Below, piece after piece: positions 53,099 to 62,052 of a DNA stretch of 64,000 bases. The notes under the pieces are model-generated. The model did no database searches. It saw nothing but the letters and a program-made list of their open reading frames with translations, and was not told the origin of the DNA. Positions within the stretch are counted from its first letter, which is position 1. Each line of letters opens with the position of its first letter. The stretch is from assembly GCF_001014615.2 (NCBI RefSeq), contig NZ_LBCQ02000006.1, positions 124,001 to 188,000 of the forward strand, in the 5' to 3' direction. The DNA comes from Aquamicrobium sp. LC103 (GTDB lineage Bacteria > Pseudomonadota > Alphaproteobacteria > Rhizobiales > Rhizobiaceae). A program made the translations under genes and the position numbers.

Positions 53099-53824
53099 TT
53101 GCAGATAGGTCTTTACGTTGGATTGTCCTCGCAACTGGCGCTCGACCGGCGCCTGAACACGATTGCCGACAATGTCGCCAACACCAGCACGGTCGGCTTT
53201 CGCGCGACCGGCGTGAAATTCGAGGACGTGGTGTCGGGCTTCGGCCAGCAGGCGATCTCGTTCGCCTCGACCGGCGACACCTATCTCTCGACGAAGACCG
53301 GCCCGTTGCGCGAGACCGGCAATCCGTTCGACTTCGCGATCCAGGGCGAGGCCTGGTTCGCGATCGAAACGCCGAGTGGTCCGGTGATGACGCGCGACGG
53401 TCGCTTCACCATGCTCGACACCGGCGAATTGGTGACGCTGGAGGGCTATCCGGTGCTGGACGCTGGCGGCGCCCCGATCCAGCTCGACGCGCAGGGCGGC
53501 CCCCCCGAAGCCGGAGCGGACGGAACGCTGCGCCAGAACGACCAGCTCATGGGCGCCATCGGCCTCTACGAGTTCCAGCCCGGGCTGAACTTCACCCGTT
53601 ACGGCAATTCGGGCATCATACCGCAGGGCGAGCCCGAGCCTATCGTCGACCGCATCGACATCGGCATCGCGCAGGGCTTCGTCGAGGATTCCAACGTCAA
53701 TCCCATCCAGGAGATCACCCGGCTCATCCAGGTGCAACGCGCGTTCGAGCAGGTCTCCGCCATGATGCGCGACAGCGAGAACGCGCTTGACCAGGCGATC
53801 TCGACGCTCGGCGGATCACGCTGA
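53099..53824 (+). CDS. flgF: Flagellar basal-body rod protein FlgF
   Basis: A 241-residue proximal/distal rod protein. The N-terminal IGLYVGLSSQLALDRRLNTI followed by ADNVANTSTVGFRATGVKFE is the standard rod/hook signature, and the C-terminal FVEDSNVNPIQEITRLIQVQ followed by RAFEQVSAMM also fits. Translation appears to start at TTG. The body of the protein (TKTGPLRETGNPFDFAIQGE) matches FlgF. Ten bases after the DUF1217 gene. Confidence 0.94.
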   Translation: MQIGLYVGLSSQLALDRRLNTIADNVANTSTVGFRATGVKFEDVVSGFGQQAISFASTGDTYLSTKTGPLRETGNPFDFAIQGEAWFAIETPSGPVMTRDGRFTMLDTGELVTLEGYPVLDAGGAPIQLDAQGGPPEAGADGTLRQNDQLMGAIGLYEFQPGLNFTRYGNSGIIPQGEPEPIVDRIDIGIAQGFVEDSNVNPIQEITRLIQVQRAFEQVSAMMRDSENALDQAISTLGGSR

Positions 53825-53832
53825 ACCGCGCA

Positions 53833-55260
53833 ATGGTCGACGCATTCTACGACCAGTCGGAAACGCCCGCCGCGCCAGATGACGAACCCGCCGCCGAGCC
53901 GAGGCCGGCCGGCGAGACGCCGCTGCACGATCTGGAACGCATCTTCAGGCGCTTCTCCGACGAACGCACCCTGCTTCGCGCGGGCGGCCGCATCGTGGAA
54001 ATTTCGCCGAGCCACTTCCGCGTGAGCGGCATCTCGGCCAAGGCACGGCTGGGCGACGTGGTCGAGCACCGTTCGAGTTCGGGCGCGCGCGCGGGAGAGA
54101 TCGTGCGCATAGGTCCCGACGACGTACTGGTCGCTCCCTTCGAACGCAGCGCCGACGCCGGCATAGACGACCCCGTCTTTCTTCGCGACGCCTATGGCGC
54201 CGCCCCGCACGAAAGCTGGCGCGGCCGGGTCATCGATTCGCTCGGCAGGCCCGCCGACGGCAAGGATCGCCTCGTGGACGGCACGCCGAGAGGAGCGACC
54301 GCTCCGCCCTCGGCCATGTCCCGCCAGCGCGTCGCGACCGGCTTCCGCACCGGCGTTCGGGTGATCGACATCTTCACGCCGATCTGCTTCGGCCAGCGGC
54401 TTGGCGTCTTCGCGGGCTCGGGCGTGGGCAAGTCCACGTTGCTCGCAATGCTCGCCAGCGCGGACGCCTTCGACACCGTCGTGGTTTCGCTGGTCGGCGA
54501 ACGCGGGCGCGAGGTTCGTGAGTTTCTCGAGGACACGATCGGGCCGGCCCTCGCCAAGACGGTGGCCGTGGTGGCGACCAGCGACGAAAGCGCCATGATG
54601 CGCAAGCGCGCGCCGGACATGGCGATGCGGGTCGCAGAATTCTTCCGCGACCGCGGCGACAGGGTGCTTCTCATCATCGATTCCATCACCCGCTTCGCGC
54701 ATGCCCTGCGCGAGGTGGCGATCGGCATCGGCGAGCCGCCGGTGGCGCGCGGCTATCCCGCCTCCGTCTTCACCGACCTGCCCAAGCTGCTCGAGCGCGC
54801 CGGTCCCGGCATCGACGGCACCGGCTCGATAACGGCGATCCTGTCCGTGCTGGTCGACGGAGACGATCACAACGACCCGGTCGCCGATTCCATTCGCGGC
54901 ATTCTCGACGGCCATGTGGTTCTCAGCCGATCGATCGCCGAACAGGGCCGTTACCCGCCGGTCGATCCGCTTGCCTCGATCTCGCGGCTTGCGCCGAAGG
55001 CATGGACCCGCGAGCAGCGCGTACTGGCCGAGCGGCTGAAGAGCATGATCGCCCGTTTCGAGGACACCCGCGATATCCGCCTTCTGGGCGCCTACCAGCC
55101 GGGAACCGACCCGGAACTCGATCAGGCGGTCCGTCAGGTCCCCTGGATTTACGAAGCGCTGATGCAGTCACCGCAGGACGACCCCTCGCCCGATCCGTTC
55201 ACCGATCTCGCGCGACACCTGAAGAGCAAGGAGCAGCCGGTCGATGAAGCGTCCGAGTAA
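53833..55260 (+). CDS. fliI: Flagellar export ATPase FliI
   Basis: A 475-residue F1-like ATPase. Walker A is FAGSGVGKSTLLAMLA (about residue 198), the catalytic Glu lies in VVSLVGERGREVREFLEDTI, Walker B is RVLLIIDSITRFAHALREVA, and EPPVARGYPASVFTDLPKLL is a FliI hallmark. It energises loading of export substrates. A 17-base overlap with the following gene suggests coupling. No fliH gene is adjacent, although the unknown protein downstream occupies the neighbouring slot. Confidence 0.95.
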   Translation: MVDAFYDQSETPAAPDDEPAAEPRPAGETPLHDLERIFRRFSDERTLLRAGGRIVEISPSHFRVSGISAKARLGDVVEHRSSSGARAGEIVRIGPDDVLVAPFERSADAGIDDPVFLRDAYGAAPHESWRGRVIDSLGRPADGKDRLVDGTPRGATAPPSAMSRQRVATGFRTGVRVIDIFTPICFGQRLGVFAGSGVGKSTLLAMLASADAFDTVVVSLVGERGREVREFLEDTIGPALAKTVAVVATSDESAMMRKRAPDMAMRVAEFFRDRGDRVLLIIDSITRFAHALREVAIGIGEPPVARGYPASVFTDLPKLLERAGPGIDGTGSITAILSVLVDGDDHNDPVADSIRGILDGHVVLSRSIAEQGRYPPVDPLASISRLAPKAWTREQRVLAERLKSMIARFEDTRDIRLLGAYQPGTDPELDQAVRQVPWIYEALMQSPQDDPSPDPFTDLARHLKSKEQPVDEASE

Positions 55261-55867
55261 GTCCATCCTCTCGGCCTGGAGGCGAAAATCCGCTTCCCCG
55301 GCGCAAGAAGGAAGCGATGCCGCGATGGCGGCACTCTTCCCCGCGCAGCCGACGCCGAAGATACCGCGCAAACGCGGACCTTCGAGCGATCTCATCATCG
55401 CCGGCGCCGGGGTGGCGCTCGGCCTCACCTGCGCGCTGTTTCCCTGGTACATCTTCATCAACCAGGACGAATTCGGCGTGACCGCTCTGAAATTCGACGG
55501 CGACAATTCGACCAGTTCGCGCTCGGGCGTCCAGCACGACGCGGTGGTTGCGAGCGGAGAACCCGTCGCCGACGATGCGCTGGCCATGCAGTTCGACCTG
55601 TTTCCGACCGGCACCTTGCCCGACAGGTCGCGGGAGCGGCCGGAACCTGTTTCCGTGGCGGAACAACCCTTTCCCGCAAGCCCGGCCGACTTCAAGCTCC
55701 TCCACGTCGCCAATGGCCGTGCCCTCATCGAGGATGAGGACGGCCTGTGGGTGATGCGGCCGGGCTCACGACTCCCCGATTCAAGCAGGGTCGTCTCGAT
55801 CGAACAGCGCGAAGGGCGCTGGGTGGTGGTGAATTCGCTCGACCAGACCATCGAGATAACCCGCTAG
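55244..55867 (+). CDS. Hypothetical single-pass membrane protein of the flagellar operon
   Basis: A 207-residue protein I cannot assign to a named family. A basic N-terminus (residues 1-47) precedes one membrane segment (DLIIAGAGVALGLTCALFPW), then a periplasmic region of about 135 residues with a beta-like end (FKLLHVANGRALIEDEDGLW; WVVVNSLDQTIEITR). It overlaps fliI by 17 bases and precedes flgB by 76. A gene of this type sits at this position in rhizobial flagellar clusters. The C-terminal part may sense or bind another envelope component; this is speculation. Confidence 0.75.
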   Translation: MKRPSKSILSAWRRKSASPAQEGSDAAMAALFPAQPTPKIPRKRGPSSDLIIAGAGVALGLTCALFPWYIFINQDEFGVTALKFDGDNSTSSRSGVQHDAVVASGEPVADDALAMQFDLFPTGTLPDRSRERPEPVSVAEQPFPASPADFKLLHVANGRALIEDEDGLWVMRPGSRLPDSSRVVSIEQREGRWVVVNSLDQTIEITR

Positions 55868-55943
55868 CCAAACCGTCGGGAGCACGCAAGTTCCGCGCAA
55901 GACTGGCTGACTAGAGTGCCGGCTATTCGCCAAAGGAGTAGCG

Positions 55944-56324
55944 ATGCAACCCGTCAACCTGTTCGAAGTGGCAGCGCAGCAGGCAAGATGGCTGACGGTC
56001 CGCCAGACGACCGTCGCCAGCAATGTCGCGAATGCCAATACCCCGAATTATCGGGCGCTGGATGTCGAGCCGTTCGAGAGCGTGTTGAAAAACACCAACA
56101 TCTCGATGCGCACCACCAATGCCCGGCACATTTCGCTCGGTATGACCAGGGACAATCTCGCCGTTCGCCAGACAGACGCCGACACGCCGATTTCCCCCTC
56201 GGGCAACTCCGTGGTTCTGGAGACCGAACTGATGAAGGCCGGCGAAGTGCGGCGCGACTACGAGCTCAATTCCGCGATCGTGAAATCCTTCCACCGCATG
56301 CTGATGCAGACGACGCGGAGCTGA
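55944..56324 (+). CDS. flgB: Flagellar basal-body rod protein FlgB
   Basis: A 126-residue rod protein. [20 protein letters not shown] followed by [20 protein letters not shown] is the rod signature (N-x-A-N-x-x-TP-G/N-Y). The C-terminal helix ends [24 protein letters not shown] lies seven bases before the start. The stop overlaps flgC (TGATG). Confidence 0.94.
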   Translation: MQPVNLFEVAAQQARWLTVRQTTVASNVANANTPNYRALDVEPFESVLKNTNISMRTTNARHISLGMTRDNLAVRQTDADTPISPSGNSVVLETELMKAGEVRRDYELNSAIVKSFHRMLMQTTRS

Positions 56325-56743
56325 TGATGGATCCGTTGGTTGCATCCCTGAAGGTGGCGGCGTCCGGCCTCGGCGCGCAGTCGGAGCGGCTGCGTGTGGT
56401 TTCGGAAAACCTGGCGAATGCGCAGTCGACCGGCAATTTCCCCGGCGCGGATCCTTATCAGCGCAAGACGATCACCTTCACCAGCGAGCTCGATCGCGCC
56501 AGCGGCGCGCATACCGTCGACGTTTCGGCCATCTCGCCGGACCGCACGGCATTCCCCTCCGAATTTCAGCCCGGTCATGAGGCGGCGGACGAGTTCGGAT
56601 ATGTGAAGATGCCGAACGTGAACGTGCTGGTCGAAATGGCCGACATGCGCGAGGCGAACCGCAGCTACGAGGCGAACCTGCAGGTCATCAAGCAGGCGCG
56701 CGAGCTGATTTCCATGACCATAGACCTTATGCGAGGCCAGTAA
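56324..56743 (+). CDS. flgC: Flagellar basal-body rod protein FlgC
   Basis: A 138-139-residue rod protein: [20 protein letters not shown] followed by [20 protein letters not shown], and the C-terminal [20 protein letters not shown] with [18 protein letters not shown]. Either of two consecutive ATG codons may start it. It overlaps fliE by one base (TAATG). Confidence 0.94.
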   Translation: MMDPLVASLKVAASGLGAQSERLRVVSENLANAQSTGNFPGADPYQRKTITFTSELDRASGAHTVDVSAISPDRTAFPSEFQPGHEAADEFGYVKMPNVNVLVEMADMREANRSYEANLQVIKQARELISMTIDLMRGQ

Positions 56744-57054
56744 TGATCCAGGCGTTGTCCGCCCTCGAGAGAACCGCCCCGACGGGGCCGGCCATGACGG
56801 GCCTTGCAGGCGCGGGCGCGGCCGGCGCGGCCGCCGAGACGACTTTCGCGCAGGCAGTCTCCGCGGCCGCCGAGCGGGCCGTCGGCACGCTGGAAAGGGC
56901 ACAGGGGCTTTCGCTCGACGCCCTGCAGGGAGAAGCCGATACCCGTGAGGTGGTCGATGCCGTCATGAACGCCGAGCAGACCTTGCAGGCCTCGATCGCC
57001 ATACGTGACAAGATCGTCACGGCCTATCTCGAAATCAGCCGCATGCAGATCTGA
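56743..57054 (+). CDS. fliE: Flagellar hook-basal body complex protein FliE
   Basis: A 103-residue protein joining the MS ring to the rod. The first 40 residues are Ala/Gly-rich and variable; the conserved part is [20 protein letters not shown], then [20 protein letters not shown] and [16 protein letters not shown], the standard FliE C-terminus. It overlaps flgC by one base and precedes flgG by 12. Confidence 0.93.
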   Translation: MIQALSALERTAPTGPAMTGLAGAGAAGAAAETTFAQAVSAAAERAVGTLERAQGLSLDALQGEADTREVVDAVMNAEQTLQASIAIRDKIVTAYLEISRMQI

Positions 57055-57066
57055 GGAGTTTGACTG

Positions 57067-57855
57067 ATGAAGGCACTTGCAATCGCGGCGACGGGCATGA
57101 ACGCCCAGCAGACCAATCTCGAGGTGATCGCGAACAACATCGCGAACATCAACACCACCGGCTTCAAGCGCGCCCGCGCCGAATTCTCCGACCTGCTCTA
57201 CCAGACCGAACGGCTCCAGGGCGTGCCGAACCGCGCGAACCAGGCACTGGTACCGGAGGGATCGCATGTCGGCCTCGGCGTAAAGACCTCCGCCATACGC
57301 AACGTCCACACCCAGGGATCGCTGACCAACACCGGCAACTCGCTCGATCTCGCGCTGATGGGCAAGGGCTGGGTGCAGATCGACGGCGCCGACGGCGAAC
57401 CGGTCTACACCCGTGCCGGCAGCTTCAACACCAATGCCGAAGGCGAGCTCGTCACGGCCGACGGCTATGTCGTTTCCGCCGGGATCGTCATCCCGGAGAA
57501 CGCCCTGGAGATCATCGTCAACAAGTCGGGCCAGTTCTTCGCGCGTATAGACGGTCAGTTGGAGCTGCAGGAACTCGGGCAGCTCACCATCGCCAACTTC
57601 GCCAACGAGGCCGGTCTGATGCCGCTCGGCGACAATCTCTTCCGCGAGACCGTCGCATCCGGCCCGGCCAATATGGGCGTTCCGGGAGATCCGGGCTTCG
57701 CCACCGTCGAGCAGGGCTATCTGGAGAATTCCAACGTCGACCCGGTGAAGGAAATCACCGAGCTGATCTCGGCGCAGCGCGCCTACGAGATGAATTCGAA
57801 GGTCATCAAGGCGGCGGACGAGATGGCCGCCACAGTCACCCAGGGCATGAGATAA
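57067..57855 (+). CDS. flgG: Flagellar distal rod protein FlgG
   Basis: A 262-residue rod protein starting [20 protein letters not shown] with [20 protein letters not shown] following, the FlgG signature. [20 protein letters not shown] and [20 protein letters not shown] are also typical, as is the C-terminal [20 protein letters not shown]. Length matches the family. Confidence 0.95.
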   Translation: MKALAIAATGMNAQQTNLEVIANNIANINTTGFKRARAEFSDLLYQTERLQGVPNRANQALVPEGSHVGLGVKTSAIRNVHTQGSLTNTGNSLDLALMGKGWVQIDGADGEPVYTRAGSFNTNAEGELVTADGYVVSAGIVIPENALEIIVNKSGQFFARIDGQLELQELGQLTIANFANEAGLMPLGDNLFRETVASGPANMGVPGDPGFATVEQGYLENSNVDPVKEITELISAQRAYEMNSKVIKAADEMAATVTQGMR

Positions 57856-57856
57856 G

Positions 57857-58330
57857 ATGACGACGCGGCCTCGGCCTTTCGCGGGAATGCTGGCGGGCGC
57901 CCTCGCGCTCGCGACGATGCTGGCCACGCCGGCGTCGGCACAAGAGACGGTCGTGGTCACCAACCGCGTCGTCTATCCGGGAGAAACCGTGACGACCGAG
58001 ACGCTCGACGAGGTGCCTCTGCGCCGGCAATTGAAGAACCCGGCGGCGGTGGTCTATTCCCGCGTCGAGCTCGAAGGAAAGGTCGCGCGCCGCACCCTGC
58101 TGCCCGGCCGCCTCATTCCAGTCAATTCCGTCCGCGAGGCCTATCTCGTCGAGCCGGGCTCTCCGGTAACGGTGATGTTCGTCCATGGACCGCTGTCGAT
58201 TTCCGCAACCGGCGTTCCGCTGCAGGCCGGCGCGGCGGGCGATCTCATCAAGGTACGCAACCTCGACAGCGGCACGGTCGTCTCCGGAACCGTGATGGCC
58301 GACGGCACCGTCAGGGTCGGCGCTTCATGA
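57857..58330 (+). CDS. flgA: Flagellar P-ring assembly protein FlgA
   Basis: A 157-residue periplasmic chaperone with signal peptide (MLAGALALATMLATPASAQE, cleavage near residue 28). SAF-domain blocks follow: VVTNRVVYPGETVTTETLDE, KVARRTLLPGRLIPVNSVRE and GAAGDLIKVRNLDSGTVVSG. It is shorter than the enteric FlgA because the N-terminal domain is reduced, as in other alphaproteobacteria. It overlaps flgI by four bases (ATGA). Confidence 0.93.
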   Translation: MTTRPRPFAGMLAGALALATMLATPASAQETVVVTNRVVYPGETVTTETLDEVPLRRQLKNPAAVVYSRVELEGKVARRTLLPGRLIPVNSVREAYLVEPGSPVTVMFVHGPLSISATGVPLQAGAAGDLIKVRNLDSGTVVSGTVMADGTVRVGAS

Positions 58331-59568
58331 GACGCTGGCTCGCACTTGTCCTCGTCACGATGCTCGGCTTGCAGCCGGCGCTGGCCGATGGCCTGACCGA
58401 CAAGGCCAGGAAGGAGATCGCGGCCAAGAACGGCGGCGTCTTCGAGGATCCCAGATACGACGCGGCGACGCTCAACCGCATGTTCCAGGTTTCGGCGGGG
58501 CCCAGCTCGTTGCCGCCCGGCCAGGTCGCCGCGCGCATCAAGGACGTCGCGGCGCTGCAAAGCGCCCGCGACAACCAGCTCGTCGGCTACGGTCTCGTCA
58601 TCGGCCTTCAGGGCAGCGGCGACGGCCTGCGGAACTCGCCGTTCACCGAACAGTCGATGCGGGCGATGCTGGAAAACCTCGGCATCGCGACGCAGGGCGC
58701 CGCTGCACGGGCAAGGAATGTCGCGGCGGTGATCGTGACGGCCAATCTGCCGCCCTTCGTCCAGTCCGGTGCCCGCATCGACGTCACGGTGTCCTCGCTT
58801 GGCGATGCCACGTCGCTGGCCGGCGGCACGCTGGTGATGACGCCGCTGCGCGCGCCCGACGGCGAGATCTATGCCGTTGCGCAGGGAAGCGTGCTGGTGT
58901 CCGGCTTCTCCGCGCAAGGGCAGGCCGAGACGCTGACGCAGGGCGTGCCGACCAGTGGGCGCGTTCCGAACGGCGCCATCGTGGAGCGCCAGGTGCCCGC
59001 CTCCTTCAACAGCGACAGCATGCTGACGCTGCAACTCCTCAACCCCGATTTCTCGACGGCCGTGCGCGTCACCGACGTGATCAACGCCTATGCGCTCGAC
59101 CGCTTCGGGCAGCGGGTCGCCTCCGAGCAGGACGCGCGCACCGTCCTGATCAAGCGCCCGAAGGGTATCTCCACCGCACGCTTCTATGCCGAACTCGAAA
59201 ACCTGGTGATCGAATCGGATGCGCCCGCGCGCGTCGTGGTCGACGAGCGCACCGGCACCATCGTCATCGGTCAGCAGGTGCGGATTTCCCGCGTCGCGAT
59301 CAGCCACGGCACGCTAACGGTGCGCATCACCGAAATGCCGCGCGTCGTGCAGCCCGAGCCGTTCTCGCGCGGCGAGACGGAGATCGAGCCGTTCACCGCC
59401 ATCGAGGCGAACCAGCCGGACGCCCGCGTCGCCATGCTCGACGGTCCCAACCTGGAAACCCTCGTTTCCGGCCTCAACAAGCTCGGCGTCCGACCCGACG
59501 GCATCATCGCCATCCTGCAGGGCATAAAGACCGCCGGCGCGTTGCAGGCCGAGCTGGTCGTTCAATAG
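58327..59568 (+). CDS. flgI: Flagellar P-ring protein FlgI
   Basis: A 413-residue P-ring protein with signal peptide (MRRWLALVLVTMLGLQPALA). The conserved part starts at about residue 67 with ARIKDVAALQSARDNQLVGY then GLVIGLQGSGDGLRNSPFTE. Later blocks include VIVTANLPPFVQSGARIDVT and DERTGTIVIGQQVRISRVAI. Between the signal peptide and the conserved domain lies an extra segment of about 45 residues (LTDKARKEIAAKNGGVFEDP and on). The usual length is 365-375 residues. A later start would lose the signal peptide, so the extra segment seems real. Confidence 0.94.
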   Translation: MRRWLALVLVTMLGLQPALADGLTDKARKEIAAKNGGVFEDPRYDAATLNRMFQVSAGPSSLPPGQVAARIKDVAALQSARDNQLVGYGLVIGLQGSGDGLRNSPFTEQSMRAMLENLGIATQGAAARARNVAAVIVTANLPPFVQSGARIDVTVSSLGDATSLAGGTLVMTPLRAPDGEIYAVAQGSVLVSGFSAQGQAETLTQGVPTSGRVPNGAIVERQVPASFNSDSMLTLQLLNPDFSTAVRVTDVINAYALDRFGQRVASEQDARTVLIKRPKGISTARFYAELENLVIESDAPARVVVDERTGTIVIGQQVRISRVAISHGTLTVRITEMPRVVQPEPFSRGETEIEPFTAIEANQPDARVAMLDGPNLETLVSGLNKLGVRPDGIIAILQGIKTAGALQAELVVQ

Positions 59569-59577
59569 GACAACGCC

Positions 59578-60117
59578 ATGAGCATGTTCGACCTCGAAGG
59601 GACCAAACGGGCGAAGGCGCCGATCGCCGCCGGCACCCTCCTCGCCCTCTCGGTTCTGCTCGGCGCGGCCTCCCCCGCGGCGACGCAAACGGCCGAAACC
59701 ACGGCAGAGGCAAGCGAGTCGCCTTCGGACGTCCAGCGCTTCTGCTCGAACATCGTCGATGCCGCGCGCGATCGCCGTTATGCGCTCCAGGCAAAGGAGC
59801 TGGAGGAGCTGCAAAAGGACATCGACCGGCGGATCGTGGCGCTCGAGGAGAAGCGGCGCGAATACGAGGAATGGCTGCAGCGCCGAAACGATTTCCTCAC
59901 CAGGGCCGAGGACGGCCTTGTGGAGATCTACTCGCGCATGCGCCCGGACGCCGCCGCTCAGCGCCTCGCCGAAGTCAATGTCGAGCTCGCGGCCGGCATA
60001 TTGATGAAGCTGCAGGCGCGCCAGGCCGGCGTCATCTTGAACGAAATGGACAGCAAGTCCGCCGCCACGCTCACCGGCATCATCGCCAGCGCGGCGCGCA
60101 AGCAGGATCCGACCTAA
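59578..60117 (+). CDS. motE: Flagellar motility chaperone MotE
   Basis: A 179-residue periplasmic protein. An N-terminal signal or anchor (IAAGTLLALSVLLGAASPAA) is followed by a helical coiled-coil part (LQAKELEELQKDIDRRIVAL, EEKRREYEEWLQRRNDFLTR) and a MgtE-like end (LAEVNVELAAGILMKLQARQ; LTGIIASAARKQ). In Sinorhizobium MotE is a chaperone that stabilises the periplasmic motor protein MotC. Position between flgI and flgH matches the rhizobial order. Its stop overlaps flgH (TAATG). Confidence 0.88.
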   Translation: MSMFDLEGTKRAKAPIAAGTLLALSVLLGAASPAATQTAETTAEASESPSDVQRFCSNIVDAARDRRYALQAKELEELQKDIDRRIVALEEKRREYEEWLQRRNDFLTRAEDGLVEIYSRMRPDAAAQRLAEVNVELAAGILMKLQARQAGVILNEMDSKSAATLTGIIASAARKQDPT

Positions 60118-60818
60118 TGCGCAACATTCTCCTCGTCCTGTCGGCCCTGGCGCTCGCCGGCTGCACCACCGCCAAGGAAGAGATCGGCGTGCCGCCGAAG
60201 CTCTCGCCCGTCGGCTACGGGATCAACACGGACGCGCCGGCGGCGTATCAGTACCCGACGCCGCCGCGCACGCCGGTGAAACGCTTCTCGCTGTGGGACG
60301 ACCGCCAGAGCAAGCTGTTCGCCGACGCCAGAGCGCTTTCTGCCGGCGACATACTGACGGTCAACATCTCCATCAACGACCGCGCCCGCTTCCGCAACGA
60401 ATCCGAGCGCAAGCGCACCGGCAACCGCTCGCTCGGCGTCGCCGCCAATTTCGGCTGGGGCTGGGCGGGAACCAGCGGTTCCGCCGACGGAGAGGTCAAT
60501 GGCGAGACGGAATCGAAGGGGACCGGCGCGACCGCACGATCGGAGGACATCAGGCTTTCCGTCGCCGCCGTCGTCACCGACGTGCTGCCCAACGGAAATC
60601 TCGTCATCAGCGGCACGCAGGAAGTGCTGGTCAATGCCGAGGTGCGCATCCTGACGATCGCGGGCATCGTGCGGCCGATGGATATCGGCCCCTACAACAC
60701 GATCTCCTACGAGCGGATCGCCGAGGCACGGATTTCCTATGGCGGCAGGGGACGCCTGAGCGAGGTGCAGCAGCCCGCCTACGGCCACCAGGTCCTCGAC
60801 GCGGTCCTGCCGTTCTGA
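60117..60818 (+). CDS. flgH: Flagellar L-ring protein FlgH
   Basis: A 233-residue lipoprotein with a lipobox at LALAGC (Cys 16). Family blocks: SLWDDRQSKLFADARALSAG, DILTVNISINDRARFRNESE, RKRTGNRSLGVAANFG, VTDVLPNGNLVISGTQEVLV and YNTISYERIAEARISYGGRG. It forms the outer-membrane ring around the rod. Confidence 0.94.
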   Translation: MRNILLVLSALALAGCTTAKEEIGVPPKLSPVGYGINTDAPAAYQYPTPPRTPVKRFSLWDDRQSKLFADARALSAGDILTVNISINDRARFRNESERKRTGNRSLGVAANFGWGWAGTSGSADGEVNGETESKGTGATARSEDIRLSVAAVVTDVLPNGNLVISGTQEVLVNAEVRILTIAGIVRPMDIGPYNTISYERIAEARISYGGRGRLSEVQQPAYGHQVLDAVLPF

Positions 60819-60831
60819 TCCGGAGTCGACC

Positions 60832-61317
60832 ATGGCGATCATCGACGATACCGCTCCGCCGAAGCAGGAACCCTCAATGCTCCTCCAGGCCGCGCTTCTG
60901 GCGGGCCTGACGGTCGCGGCCTTGGGGATCGGCTGGCTTTCGGGCGTCTATCTCTCCAGCCGACAGCCGGAGCGCGCGCCCGCCGGGCAGGCGCAGCAGG
61001 CGATCGAGACCACGGTCGAGCAGGCGAACGAACAGCTCGGCATCATTGCGCTCTCGCCGATCGTCACCAACCTTGCCGGACCGGGCGACGTCTGGGTGCG
61101 GCTCGAGCTTTCGCTGATCTTCGAAGGCACGCCGGATGCCACGGTCGCCCAGGACGTGCATCAGGACGTCCTCGCCTTCCTGCGCACGGTCAAGGTCTAT
61201 CAGATCGAGGGCGCGAGCGGCTATCAGCACCTGCGCTCCGATATCGAGGAGCGGGCCGTCATCCGCAGCGAAGGCAAGGTCAAGGGCATCCTCGTAACAA
61301 CATTGCTGTTCGAATGA
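60832..61317 (+). CDS. fliL: Flagellar basal-body-associated protein FliL
   Basis: A 161-residue protein with one membrane segment (LLQAALLAGLTVAALGIGWL) and a periplasmic domain (IIALSPIVTNLAGPGDVWVR; LRSDIEERAVIRSEGKVKGI). It associates with the stator and motor. Thirteen bases after flgH; its stop overlaps fliP (ATGA). Confidence 0.92.
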   Translation: MAIIDDTAPPKQEPSMLLQAALLAGLTVAALGIGWLSGVYLSSRQPERAPAGQAQQAIETTVEQANEQLGIIALSPIVTNLAGPGDVWVRLELSLIFEGTPDATVAQDVHQDVLAFLRTVKVYQIEGASGYQHLRSDIEERAVIRSEGKVKGILVTTLLFE

Positions 61318-62051
61318 AACGACTGATCGGCTCCGTCCTCTTCCTGCTGCTGTCGGCGACGGCGGCATCGGCCCAGCAGCTCGACCTGGGCAACATCGCC
61401 GGGCAGGCCAACGGCTCGACCGTCGGCTATATCGTCCAGCTCTTCGGGCTTCTGACGATCCTGTCGATCGCGCCGGGCATCCTGATCATGGTCACGAGCT
61501 TCACGCGCTTCGTGATCGCCTTCTCGATATTGCGCGCCGGCATGGGCCTGCCGACGACGCCGGCGAACCTGATCCTCATCAGCCTGTCCATGTTCATGAC
61601 CTTCTACGTCATGGCGCCGACCTTCGACCGCGCCTGGAGCGAGGGCGTGCGGCCGCTGGTCAACAACGAGATCAGCGAGGCCGAGGCGCTGGAGGCGATC
61701 TCCGATCCGTTCCGTCAATTCATGGTGCAGAACGTCCGCGACAGGGATTTCGACCTCTTCGCGGATCTTGCCGCCGAGCGCGGGCAGATCGACGTCTCGG
61801 CCGAGAACGTCGATCTGCGCGTCCTCGTGCCGGCCTTCATGATCTCCGAGATACGCCGCGGCTTCGAGATCGGCTTCCTGATCGTGTTGCCTTTCCTGGT
61901 GATCGACCTGATCGTCGCCACCATCACCATGTCGATGGGCATGATGATGCTGCCGCCGACCGTCGTCTCGCTGCCGTTCAAGATATTGTTCTTCGTCCTC
62001 ATCGACGGTTGGAACCTGCTCGTCGGCAGCCTGGTGCGATCGTTCGTCTAG
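61314..62051 (+). CDS. fliP: Flagellar type III export apparatus protein FliP
   Basis: A 245-residue export-gate protein with a cleavable signal (LFLLLSATAASAQQLDLGNI). The conserved membrane part includes LSIAPGILIMVTSFTRFVIA, FSILRAGMGLPTTPANLILI, and VLVPAFMISEIRRGFEIGFL then IVLPFLVIDLIVATITMSMG. Last gene of the long flagellar operon before the repeat and flagellin genes. Confidence 0.95.
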   Translation: MKRLIGSVLFLLLSATAASAQQLDLGNIAGQANGSTVGYIVQLFGLLTILSIAPGILIMVTSFTRFVIAFSILRAGMGLPTTPANLILISLSMFMTFYVMAPTFDRAWSEGVRPLVNNEISEAEALEAISDPFRQFMVQNVRDRDFDLFADLAAERGQIDVSAENVDLRVLVPAFMISEIRRGFEIGFLIVLPFLVIDLIVATITMSMGMMMLPPTVVSLPFKILFFVLIDGWNLLVGSLVRSFV

Positions 62052-62052
62052 C

